A DNA stretch of 22,816 nt from Colivivens sp963645405. GTDB taxonomy: Bacteria > Bacteroidota > Bacteroidia > Bacteroidales > Bacteroidaceae. The stretch spans positions 1 through 22,816 of the forward strand of contig CAVISR010000047.1 in assembly GCA_963645405.1 (NCBI GenBank), read 5' to 3'. Numbering within the stretch: position 1 is the first letter of the stretch; every line of letters begins with the position of its first letter. This document shows, piece after piece, positions 1 through 7,131 of the stretch. The notes below the pieces were generated by a model, which did not search any database, had not been told where the DNA came from, and worked only from the letters and a program-made list of their open reading frames with translations. Position numbers and translations under genes: made by a program.

Positions 1-92
1 CATGAGCGTCGCCCAAACGAAAGGAAAATAACAAAAATTGAGTGAAATGCAATGCAATGCTTCGATATTCAGATAAATGCAATTTTGTTATA

Positions 93-207
93 TAGAAGCC
101 GGCTTTTTCCGAAAGCGTTGGCGATAACACTCGAGCGTAGCTCGCATTTGTTTTACCGCCCACAATCCCATGCTCGCTTTTACGCCCTCGGAGAAGTCTA
201 ACTCCTA
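93..207. repeat. REPIN-like inverted-arm element, full-length copy 1
   Basis: This 115-bp element has two inverted arms. The plus-strand arm is TAGAAG, three bases, stem GCTTTT, loop TCC, stem GAAAGC. The opposite arm, read on the minus strand from 207, is TAGGAG, three bases, then GACTTC, TCC, GAGGGC, with one mismatch and one wobble pair. A central hairpin CGAGC-GTA-GCTCG lies at 132-144. Its reverse complement aligns without gaps, over an identical length of 115 bp, to the element at 22454-22568. It sits 20 bp beyond the stop codon of the C69 peptidase gene. The architecture is that of two REP sequences in inverted orientation; mobilisation by a REP-associated transposase is inferred, and no such gene is in the window. 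Confidence 0.8.
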
Positions 208-227
208 TTACAATGCACTGGAAAGTC

Positions 228-1847
228 TTACCTTTCGCGTCTTTCGATGTAGTTTTTCATCTCGTAGCGGTCGCCTGTGTCCTTGGTTATTTGCTCGTAG
301 TATGAGGCATTGTAGCCGGGATAGGAGATTTCGCCGTTGTCGACGATTACTTGGTCGTTGTGCTTCACGATGATGAGTCGGGCAAGTTTGTCCCAGCGTT
401 CCATCATCAATGAGGTGTAGTCTGACACCTTATTATTTATATAGTCACGACTTTCTTCGCCTGACAGGGTGGGGACTTTCGTTTCGTCGATCTTCACTTG
501 GGTTTCGTAGTAATCCTCGAGTTCTTTCTGCACTTTCCGAAGGTCGGGCATTATCACGCTGTAGCGTGGATAGACCATGTTTGCCACGAAGTTGTTCATC
601 CAGAAGGCGCTCTTCTCCGAGAACTCCTTGAAGTTGTTGTTCTCTCTGCGGAAGGCTTCGGGCACTGTGGTTGTTCCGCAGTACACCGGCACATAAGCCA
701 CCATGTTGGCATCGTCGCAGTTGTAGTACATCACTCCTCCCACTGCATCGGGCAACCAGTTGCGCAGCTGTGCCACAAGGGTGAAGGCTGACTTCTGTGT
801 GGCGATAGGGCGCTCTACGAAATAGTGCTTGTCGTTCACCTTGTAGGTCATCGGCATCGGACGGATTGGCATTCCCCATGGTCCGCTGCTCATGTCGGCA
901 GTCATGTCGAGCGGTGTGCCTTCGTAGTGGTCGCGCATGTCGTTCTGGATGTCTCTCACTGACACTGGCTTGTCGGGCTTGATGTAGAGCGGCAGGTGGT
1001 CGTACTGTGAGAAGTCGCCATTGATGTAGGGCAGGTATTTGTCCATCTCCTGTGCATCTGTGTGATGGCGGAAGAAACTGTAGACCCGGGCATCGGCATA
1101 GCGCACGTTCTCGAAGTCGATGGGACAGTAGGCATCGCGGAAACTGAAGTCTTTGTCTTTGCCGCTGAAGTATCCTTTCTCACGGGCGAAACTGATTACG
1201 TCCTTGCTGTACATGCAGTTCTTCTTGTCGTTCAAGGGGAACTGGCGGATACGACTAAGGTTGGCATGTGCACAGATGGCATCGTCGGGAATCCTTACTG
1301 CTACCCACACTGCGCCTTTCACTCCCGGACCTTTGCCTATGATGTCCATTATCCAAGCCTCGTTCTTGTCGCAGATGGTTATGGTTTCTCCCGATGCATT
1401 GTAGCCGTATTTCTGCACAAGGTCGGTCATCACCTTGATTGCTTCACGGGCAGTTGACGAGCGTTGCAGTCCCAGTTTTATCATCATGTCGTAGTCGAGC
1501 AGTCCTTCTTCGTTGACGAGTTCGAGCCGTCCGTCGAAGGTGGTTTCGACGATGCATACTTGTTTCTCGTTGATGTGTCCGATGACATTGTAGGTTTCTT
1601 CCACCTGGTCGATGTAACCTTTCACTTCTCCCGAGAACCAGTCCTTGATTGGAATCTGCTCTCCTTTCTCGTGTTTGCCGCCTTGGATGAAGGTGAGTGA
1701 ACCTGCAAACCCGTATCCGTCGCAATTGTATGTGCAGATTACCGATCCGTCGGCTGAGGCGTTCTTTCCTACAATGAGGTTGGTGCATGCTTCCGCTGCG
1801 TTTGCCATTGAAAGCAATGCTATTATCGCTGCAAATATCTTTCTCAT
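228..1847 (-). CDS. Secreted C69-family dipeptidase (PepD-like)
   Basis: This 539-residue protein belongs to the C69 (U34) peptidases, N-terminal-nucleophile amidohydrolases that cleave dipeptides. An N-terminal signal peptide (residues 1 to about 20, ending in a small-residue segment) is followed directly by Cys21 in ACTNLIVGKNASADGS. In this family the Cys exposed after processing is the nucleophile, so export and activation may be coupled. The length is normal for the Bacteroidota members. The start ATG at 1847 is chosen because it begins the signal peptide. The gene lies 92 bp downstream of the capA-like gene on the same strand, so co-transcription is possible; I see no clear promoter in the gap, which instead holds 22-bp repeats. 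The substrate cannot be read from sequence. Confidence 0.93.
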   Translation of the reverse strand: MRKIFAAIIALLSMANAAEACTNLIVGKNASADGSVICTYNCDGYGFAGSLTFIQGGKHEKGEQIPIKDWFSGEVKGYIDQVEETYNVIGHINEKQVCIVETTFDGRLELVNEEGLLDYDMMIKLGLQRSSTAREAIKVMTDLVQKYGYNASGETITICDKNEAWIMDIIGKGPGVKGAVWVAVRIPDDAICAHANLSRIRQFPLNDKKNCMYSKDVISFAREKGYFSGKDKDFSFRDAYCPIDFENVRYADARVYSFFRHHTDAQEMDKYLPYINGDFSQYDHLPLYIKPDKPVSVRDIQNDMRDHYEGTPLDMTADMSSGPWGMPIRPMPMTYKVNDKHYFVERPIATQKSAFTLVAQLRNWLPDAVGGVMYYNCDDANMVAYVPVYCGTTTVPEAFRRENNNFKEFSEKSAFWMNNFVANMVYPRYSVIMPDLRKVQKELEDYYETQVKIDETKVPTLSGEESRDYINNKVSDYTSLMMERWDKLARLIIVKHNDQVIVDNGEISYPGYNASYYEQITKDTGDRYEMKNYIERRER

Positions 1848-1848
1848 G

Positions 1849-1914
1849 ATGCTTTTGTTTCTTGTGTATGGTGCTTTTGTTTCCTGTGTCCGATGCTTTA
1901 TGTTTTGCCTATAC
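1849..1914. repeat. 22-bp tandem repeat, three units, upstream of the C69 gene
   Basis: Units begin at 1849, 1871 and 1893. The first two share GCTTTTGTTTC followed by CTTGTGT or CTGTGT; the third keeps only ATGCTTT and a shifted TGTTTT. The array sits immediately upstream of the C69 peptidase start codon, so it would lie in the leader or promoter area of that gene. The 22-bp period recurs at other intergenic sites in this window. Confidence 0.65.
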
Positions 1915-1926
1915 TATCTATCCCAC

Positions 1927-1970
1927 GAACGATGATATGTCATTCGATGAACGATGATATGTCGAATGTC
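1927..1970. repeat. 22-bp direct duplication spanning the capA-like gene stop
   Basis: A 15-base sequence, GAACGATGATATGTC, occurs at 1927 and again at 1949, exactly 22 bp apart. The second copy encodes the end of the CapA-like protein (DISSF) and the first lies just past its stop at 1940-1942. The 3' end of the gene therefore appears to have been duplicated in tandem. Confidence 0.7.
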
Positions 1971-3130
1971 ATGACTTCCTTTATGTTCTTGTTGCGTCTC
2001 TCGAAGAACGGGCGGACGGAATTGACGAAGGTGTCCCTCAATCGTATCTCAGTCGGTCGGAGCAATGAGTCGGGTGTGGCGACTGGGTAGATTCTGTATT
2101 GCTTGTTGCCGGAGTTGACGGGTCGGCTGACGAAATAGAGCGAGTAGTTGCAGTCCTTCATTCGGGTCACACTGTCCTTCTCCAGTTGCATCTTCACCAG
2201 CATTCCTCCGTAGGTGTGTGGGGCAGATTGGTTCGATATGAGGTTGCCCAGTGAATAAGCCACTACATGCTTTGCGCCATTCTTGTCCACGCGCACTTCT
2301 ATCGGTTCCACCACATGGGGATGTCCACCTATCACGTGTGTCACTCCTTTCTTCAGCAGCCAGTCGGCAAGGTCGATTTGACTTTTCATCGGGGTGAGTG
2401 TGTATTCCACTCCCCAGTGCATGAAGGCAATGATTGCGTCGGGCTTCATCGACTGTGCCTTGTTGATGTCGCGTGCAATCTGGATGGTGTCGATGGTGTT
2501 CACCACGTTTGGTGCAGGCACGGGGATTCCGTTGGTTCCGTAGGTGTAGTTCAGCAGTGCCAGTCGGAATCCGTTCTTCTCCAGCAGGAGTGGATAGTGC
2601 TCGTCTCTTTCAGTAGAGTCTTTGTATGAGCCCAGATGTGCCACTTCCAGTGAGTCCATCATCATCAGTGTGCGTTCAATGCCTTTCCGTCCTTTGTCGC
2701 ACATGTGGTTGTTGGCAGTGAGAAACACGTCAATCCCTGCTTTCTTGCAGTCTCGGAGCAGTTCGTCGGGACTTGAAAATGTGGGGTAACCGGTGTAGGG
2801 CTTGCCTGCCAGTGTGGTCTCGAAGTTGGCAACCACCACGTCGGCATCTGCAATTTCGCTGCCTATGAAACGGAAACATTCGGTGTAGTCATACGTTCCG
2901 TCGGCTAGCATGGCGCTTGTCACCTGCGGCTTGTGCTGCATGATGTCGCCTGCAAAGAGCAGTGTCAGATGTTTTTGCGGAGGGGTCTGCAACGAAGCGC
3001 TGTCGGCGAGGATGGAGTCAGTGCTGTTTTGCAATGAGTCGGGCTCGCTGGTCTTTGTCTGCGATGTGGCGTCGCACGACTGAACTGCCATCATTGCAAC
3101 GATGCCAATCAAGGAAAGGATGTGCTTCAT
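1940..3130 (-). CDS. CapA-like metallophosphatase lipoprotein
   Basis: The protein resembles the CapA / PGA_cap family (poly-gamma-glutamate capsule synthesis protein fold, a calcineurin-like metallophosphatase variant). The start ATG at 3130 gives 396 residues and places a lipoprotein signal at the N-terminus (hydrophobic segment, then AVQSC with Cys19 as the lipidated residue). An upstream GTG at 3190 would add 20 non-conserved residues and run through a terminator hairpin, so I reject it. Family motifs are LFAGDIM near the start of the domain, VVVANFETTL, LTANNHMCDKG, FMHWGVEY and GGHPHVVEP, which supply the metal-binding Asp, Asn and His residues. Many Bacteroidota carry such proteins without a capsule operon, so a role in poly-gamma-glutamate synthesis should not be assumed. 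It lies downstream of recA but behind the recA terminator. Confidence 0.88.
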   Translation of the reverse strand: MKHILSLIGIVAMMAVQSCDATSQTKTSEPDSLQNSTDSILADSASLQTPPQKHLTLLFAGDIMQHKPQVTSAMLADGTYDYTECFRFIGSEIADADVVVANFETTLAGKPYTGYPTFSSPDELLRDCKKAGIDVFLTANNHMCDKGRKGIERTLMMMDSLEVAHLGSYKDSTERDEHYPLLLEKNGFRLALLNYTYGTNGIPVPAPNVVNTIDTIQIARDINKAQSMKPDAIIAFMHWGVEYTLTPMKSQIDLADWLLKKGVTHVIGGHPHVVEPIEVRVDKNGAKHVVAYSLGNLISNQSAPHTYGGMLVKMQLEKDSVTRMKDCNYSLYFVSRPVNSGNKQYRIYPVATPDSLLRPTEIRLRDTFVNSVRPFFERRNKNIKEVMTFDISSFIE

Positions 3131-3150
3131 CTGTATCAGTGAATAAAAGA

Positions 3151-3188
3151 GGCTCTCTACTGTCGCTGGCTGTGTACAGTGGAGAGCC
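3151..3188 (-). terminator. Rho-independent terminator after recA
   Basis: The arms GGCTCTCTACTGT (3151-3163) and ACAGTGGAGAGCC (3176-3188) pair over 13 bp with one G-T wobble and a 12-base loop. On the minus strand the stem is followed by CTCTTTTATT. It lies 29 bp past the recA stop and only 20 bp before the capA-like start codon, so the downstream gene needs read-through or a promoter I cannot see. Confidence 0.85.
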
Positions 3189-3217
3189 ACATTGTTTATG
3201 TATTGATCAAAGCTGCC

Positions 3218-4261
3218 TCAATCCAGTATCTCTGCAGCTTCGGCTTTGCTTTCTCCGTCTTCTTCGTTGCCTGAAAGCTTTGCCATAATCTTGTTCTCGA
3301 TTTCTTCTGCCAGTTCGGGATTGTCTTCCAGCACTTGTTTCACAGCCTCGCGTCCCTGTGCCAGTTTGCTTCCTTCGTAGCTGAACCAGCTGCCGCTCTT
3401 CTTGATGATTTCAAGTTCGGTTCCCATGTCCACCAGTTCGCTGCTTCGTGAAATTCCGGTGCCGAACATGATGTCGAACTCGCATTTGCGGAATGGAGGT
3501 GCAACCTTGTTCTTCACCACTTTCACCTTCACTGTGTTTCCAATCACCTGGTCGCCGTTCTTGATTGCTTCCTTGCGGCGTATGTCGATGCGGACTGATG
3601 CATAGAACTTCAGCGCATTTCCACCGGTGGTTGTCTCCGGATTGCCGAACATCACTCCAATCTTCTCGCGCAACTGGTTGATGAAGATGCAGGTGGTCTT
3701 TGTCTTGTTGATTGTGGCAGTGAGTTTTCTGAGTGCCTGGCTCATGAGTCGTGCCTGCAGTCCCACTTTGTTGTCGCCCATGTCGCCCTCGATTTCTGCC
3801 TTCGGGGTGAGTGCAGCTACGGAGTCGATTACCACGATGTCGACTGCTGCCGAACTAATCAACTGGTCGGCAATCTCCAGTGCCTGTTCTCCGTTGTCGG
3901 GTTGTGACACCAGCAGGTTCTCTGTGTCTACGCCCAGGTTGTGTGCGTAGAATCTGTCGAACGCATGTTCTGCATCAATGAATGCGGCGATACCGTCTGC
4001 TTTCTGGCATTCGGCAATGGCATGGAGCGCCAGGGTTGTCTTACCGGAAGACTCGGGTCCGTAGATTTCAATTATACGTCCTTTCGGATAGCCTCCCACA
4101 CCAAGTGCTGCATTGAGTCCTATCGAACCGGTTGGCACCACTTCTATCTTTTCTATGTTTTCTTCACCCAGCCGCATGATTGAGCCACGACCATAGTTTT
4201 TCTCTATTTTGCTCATTGCAGCCTGCAGGGCTTTGAGTTTTTCTTCATTTGGTTTTGCCAT
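3218..4261 (-). CDS. recA: Recombinase RecA
   Basis: RecA is the ATP-dependent DNA strand-exchange protein of homologous recombination. The 347 residues match the family's usual length. Visible motifs are Walker A GPESSGKT (residues 68-75), the MAW-type segment EALIDAEHAF-like region (here AFIDAEHAFD), Walker B IVVIDSVAALTPKAEIEGDMGD, loop L2 region FINQLREKIGVMFGNPETTTGG, and a short acidic C-terminal tail (EEDGESKAEAAEILD) typical of RecA autoinhibition. The ATG at 4261 is the conserved start (MAKPNEEKLKALQ). A promoter lies 37-67 bp upstream and a strong terminator follows, so it is probably a single-gene transcript. I see no recognisable LexA operator; a 22-bp repeat array lies further upstream. 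Confidence 0.99.
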   Translation of the reverse strand: MAKPNEEKLKALQAAMSKIEKNYGRGSIMRLGEENIEKIEVVPTGSIGLNAALGVGGYPKGRIIEIYGPESSGKTTLALHAIAECQKADGIAAFIDAEHAFDRFYAHNLGVDTENLLVSQPDNGEQALEIADQLISSAAVDIVVIDSVAALTPKAEIEGDMGDNKVGLQARLMSQALRKLTATINKTKTTCIFINQLREKIGVMFGNPETTTGGNALKFYASVRIDIRRKEAIKNGDQVIGNTVKVKVVKNKVAPPFRKCEFDIMFGTGISRSSELVDMGTELEIIKKSGSWFSYEGSKLAQGREAVKQVLEDNPELAEEIENKIMAKLSGNEEDGESKAEAAEILD

Positions 4262-4297
4262 TTCTTTGTTGAATTATTGGTTCCGTTGTTTCACTTG

Positions 4298-4328
4298 CAA
4301 AGATACACAAATCCCGTCATCCGACAAG
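4298..4328 (-). promoter_or_regulatory. recA promoter, Bacteroidota type
   Basis: On the minus strand, TATCTTTG (4305-4298) matches the -7 consensus TAnnTTTG exactly. CTTG (4328-4325) sits at the -33 position with a 19-bp spacer. The expected start site is near 4292, giving a leader of about 30 nt. Confidence 0.75.
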
Positions 4329-4403
4329 CGCTTGCAATCCTTTTTTTGACGAATTGCTGTGTTTGTTGCTTGTATGAGGCTCAGTTGTGGGATGTCTGTT
4401 CGT

Positions 4404-4513
4404 CCTGGTCGATACAATGCTTTGTCCTGGTCGATACAATGCTTTGTCCTGGTCGATACAATGCTTTGTCCGGGCCGATACAATGCTTTGTCCGAGCCGA
4501 TACGATGCTTTGT
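4404..4513. repeat. 22-bp tandem array, five units, upstream of recA
   Basis: Units start at 4404, 4426, 4448, 4470 and 4492, with a fragment at 4514. The first three are identical (beginning CCTGGTCGATAC), the fourth differs at two positions and the fifth at four. Each contains ACAATGCTTTGT or a one-base variant, which is a near-palindrome (10 of 12 positions symmetric). Since 22 is not a multiple of three, no reading frame is kept, so a coding origin is unlikely. There are no spacers, so it is not a CRISPR array. Confidence 0.95.
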
Positions 4514-4571
4514 CCGGGATATTGCCTTCTCAGCCTATTGTGCTTATATGATTATTGCCGGGCGCACAGTC

Positions 4572-6221
4572 TCATTCGAGGGCATTCAGCGATTGTGCCA
4601 GCATCTCCGCACATTTCTCTCCGTCGACCCCTGCCGAAACAATTCCGCCTGCATAGCCTGCACCTTCGCCACAAGGGAACAGCCCTGCAATTCTGACGTG
4701 CTGAAGGGTGTCGTGGTCGCGGATGATGCGTACGGGGGCTGATGTGCGGGTTTCCACACCAATCATCAATGCTTCGTTGGTGAGGAATCCATGGCTCGTC
4801 TTGCCGAAGTGCAGGAATCCCTGCTGAAGCCGTGAGGTGATGAATCGGGGCATCCAGAAGTGGAGTGGGGAAGGGATGAGCCCTGCCGGATACGAGGACT
4901 TGGGCAGTGTGCCCGAGAGTTTGCCGTTCACGAAGTCTGCCATGCGCTGTCCCGGTGCGGTCTGTCGGCGGTTGCCTTGCAGCCAGCATTGCTTTTCGAG
5001 GAATTCCTGGAACTCCAGCATGCAGAGCGGATTGTCCCCGGACTTTGAGTCTGCCTCATAAAGGCGCGTCTCCACCGGCAGTTCCTTGTTGTAGAAGCCT
5101 TTTATCTGTTGCAGGTCGTCGTGGTGTACTTCCACCACCATTCCGCTGTTGCTCCACGGACTGTTGCGCAGACTTGCCGACATGCCGTTCACCACGATTT
5201 GTTCCGGACCACTTGCTGCCGGCACCACTGTTCCTCCCGGACACATGCAGAATGAATAGACTCCGCGTCCGTTCACTTGTGTCACAAACGAGTATTCAGC
5301 CGTTGGCAGGAATTCGCCCTTGCCTTCTTTCCTGTGATATTGTATCTGGTCGATGAGGTGTGCCGGATGTTCGAGCCGCACGCCTATTGCCAGGTCTTTG
5401 GCTTCGATTTCTATTCCTTTCGAGTAGAGCCAGCGGTAGACGTCGCGTGCCGAATGCCCGGTGGCAAGTATCACCGGTCCGATGAATTGCCGCTGTTTTT
5501 CCTCGCCATTGCCTGATGTTTCCACTGCTTCCACTCCGTATACTTTGTCGTCCTTGATTAGCAGGTCTGTCATCTTGGTTTGGAAATGCACTTCGCCTCC
5601 CCGTGAGATGATGGTGTTCCTCATGTTCTCGATGACTTGCGGCAATTTGTCGGTGCCGATATGCGGATGGGCATCAGCCAGGATGTTGGTGGATGCTCCA
5701 TGCTGGCAAAACACGTTGAGTATGTGGTTCACGTCTCCGCGTTTCTTGCTGCGTGTGTAGAGTTTCCCGTCGGAGAATGCGCCTGCACCTCCCTCACCGA
5801 ATGAATAGTTGGACTCGGGGTTCACCATGTGTTCGCGCGAAATCTTTGCAATGTCCTTCCTCCGTTCGTGCACATCCTTTCCGCGCTCAATCACGATTGG
5901 GCGCACGTTGAGTTCAATCAGTTTCAGCGCGGCAAACAGTCCGCCTGGTCCGGCTCCCACGACTACTGCCGTAGGCTTTCCCTCCACGTTCGGATAGTCG
6001 GTCCTTTCGAACTCGTCGTCCGTAGGCTGCTCATTGATGTACACACGCACTTTCAGGTTGACGAAGATTGTACGTTGGCGTGCGTCGATGCTGCGCTTGA
6101 GGATGCGTATGCCGGTGATTTCCCGACTGTCGATGCCTTTGTCTGCGGAGAGGAACCGTTTGAGTCCCTGTTCGTTGGCTGCCTGTTCGGGCAGAACTCT
6201 TATTTGGTATTCTTGAATCAT
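4572..6221 (-). CDS. NAD(P)/FAD-dependent oxidoreductase (COG2509-like)
   Basis: This 549-residue protein resembles the 'uncharacterised FAD-dependent dehydrogenase' group found widely in Bacteroidota. An N-terminal region of about 80 residues precedes the FAD-binding Rossmann motif VVVGAGPGGLFAALKL (GxGxxG at residues 89-94), followed by an acidic strand end VIERG. Further conserved segments are SFGEGGAGAFSDGKLYTR and ATGHSARDVY, and near the C-terminus FPCGEGAGYAGGIVSAGVDG, the second FAD contact. The start ATG at 6221 (MIQEYQIRVLPEQA) is used because the upstream extension is unconserved-looking. Substrate and reaction are unknown. It follows the MBL hydrolase gene after 142 bp, with no clear promoter, so operon membership is uncertain. 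Confidence 0.9.
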   Translation of the reverse strand: MIQEYQIRVLPEQAANEQGLKRFLSADKGIDSREITGIRILKRSIDARQRTIFVNLKVRVYINEQPTDDEFERTDYPNVEGKPTAVVVGAGPGGLFAALKLIELNVRPIVIERGKDVHERRKDIAKISREHMVNPESNYSFGEGGAGAFSDGKLYTRSKKRGDVNHILNVFCQHGASTNILADAHPHIGTDKLPQVIENMRNTIISRGGEVHFQTKMTDLLIKDDKVYGVEAVETSGNGEEKQRQFIGPVILATGHSARDVYRWLYSKGIEIEAKDLAIGVRLEHPAHLIDQIQYHRKEGKGEFLPTAEYSFVTQVNGRGVYSFCMCPGGTVVPAASGPEQIVVNGMSASLRNSPWSNSGMVVEVHHDDLQQIKGFYNKELPVETRLYEADSKSGDNPLCMLEFQEFLEKQCWLQGNRRQTAPGQRMADFVNGKLSGTLPKSSYPAGLIPSPLHFWMPRFITSRLQQGFLHFGKTSHGFLTNEALMIGVETRTSAPVRIIRDHDTLQHVRIAGLFPCGEGAGYAGGIVSAGVDGEKCAEMLAQSLNALE

Positions 6222-6251
6222 GATGCTGATGGTGTGGTGTGTGGTGATTGG

Positions 6252-6291
6252 TTGGATGAATGCTGAAACTATTGGATGAATGATGCTGAAG
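6252..6291. repeat. Short 20-bp direct repeat upstream of the FAD oxidoreductase gene
   Basis: TTGGATGAATG occurs at 6252 and 6272, with GCTGAA following in both copies at slightly shifted positions. Two imperfect copies only, so chance or a simple slippage event is possible. Confidence 0.4.
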
Positions 6292-6363
6292 TGCCTTGGC
6301 TTGTGACCGTATGACGATGAAACGTTTTTGGCTGTGTCCAATTGATGATGGAGTGGGGTACGG

Positions 6364-7131
6364 CTAAATGTCGAGTACCAGTCCGTCGTAGGCAAAGTGC
6401 ATGTCGGGAGGAAGCATGCGGTCAGCCTCTTCGTGGGGCAGGATGAAGTGGCTCATGTGGATGAAATATGTGGATTTCGCACCTGCTTTTCTTGCAAATG
6501 CGATGGCTTCGTTCACGCTCTGGTGTGCCTTGTGGGTGCGGTAGTGCAGGGCATTCACGATGAGCAGTTCCACTCCCTCGAGGTATTTCCATTCGGTCTC
6601 GGGCATGGTCTTCATGTCGGTGATGTAAGCCAGTTTGCCAATTCTGAAGCCCACGATAGGCAGTTCGCCGTGCATCACTCGTATTGGGATGATTTCCAGC
6701 GGTCCTACATTGATGGACTTGTGCGGCTCCATATGTTCCAGGGTGATGGCTGGCACTCCCGGATAGCGCTTGTCTTCCGGTGTGAAACAATAGGGGATGC
6801 GCGACTTCAGGTGCTCGCTCACATTGTCTTCCGCATAGATTCTTACGTCGCCAAACAATATACCGGGACGTATGTCGTCGATGCCGCCCACATGGTCGAA
6901 GTGTTCGTGGGTAAGGACAATGTCGTGAATCTTTGGCATTCTGCCCAGACGTATCATCTGCTCGCGGAAGTCCGGACCGCAGTCGACGAGCAGTGCCGTG
7001 TCGCCTTCTTCTATGAGAGTGGAGCATCTCAATCGATTGTCGCGAGGGTCCTTGCTGCGGCATGTGGAACATTCGCATGCGATTTGGGGTACGCCTCCGC
7101 TGGTTCCCGTTCCTAAAACCGTTACTTTCAT
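6364..7131 (-). CDS. MBL-fold metallo-hydrolase (PhnP-like)
   Basis: This 255-residue metallo-beta-lactamase-fold hydrolase begins MKVTVLGTGTSGGVP, a start typical of the PhnP / tRNase Z-like branch. The metal motif THEHFDH (residues 74-80) is complete, with H154 (VMHG), D172 (YITDMK) and H228 (HMSH) as the probable remaining ligands. A cysteine cluster CECSTCRS near residues 19-26 plus C36 recalls the structural zinc site of PhnP. PhnP is a cyclic phosphodiesterase of phosphonate metabolism, but no phn genes are nearby, so only phosphodiester-hydrolase-like activity is inferred. The ATG at 7131 overlaps the murB stop (ATGA), which implies translational coupling with murB. A longer frame upstream is the murB region in another frame and is rejected. 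Confidence 0.9.
   Translation of the reverse strand: MKVTVLGTGTSGGVPQIACECSTCRSKDPRDNRLRCSTLIEEGDTALLVDCGPDFREQMIRLGRMPKIHDIVLTHEHFDHVGGIDDIRPGILFGDVRIYAEDNVSEHLKSRIPYCFTPEDKRYPGVPAITLEHMEPHKSINVGPLEIIPIRVMHGELPIVGFRIGKLAYITDMKTMPETEWKYLEGVELLIVNALHYRTHKAHQSVNEAIAFARKAGAKSTYFIHMSHFILPHEEADRMLPPDMHFAYDGLVLDI

Larger units (their letters stand above)
4262..4571. other. Intergenic region between the FAD oxidoreductase 3' end and recA
   Basis: This 310-bp gap holds the recA promoter (4298-4328) and a five-unit 22-bp tandem array (4404-4513). Short open frames that cross the array on both strands consist of repeated translation of the array and are not credible genes. I see no convincing terminator for the FAD oxidoreductase gene that ends at 4572. 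Confidence 0.7.

Noticed and set aside
1..3. Minus-strand ATG at the window edge as the start of another gene
   Set aside because: Only the start codon would be inside the window, and no clear TAnnTTTG promoter lies upstream at 4-92, so nothing supports it.
4404..4513. CRISPR array
   Set aside because: Units of 22 bp follow one another directly with no spacers, and no cas genes are present.
4274..4742. Small repetitive proteins across the 22-bp array on either strand
   Set aside because: The period is not a multiple of three, so all frames are open only because the repeat lacks stops. There is no start context or homology.
6397..7116. A 239-residue plus-strand frame opposite the MBL hydrolase
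   Set aside because: The opposite strand encodes a complete metallo-hydrolase with all metal ligands, so this is a shadow.
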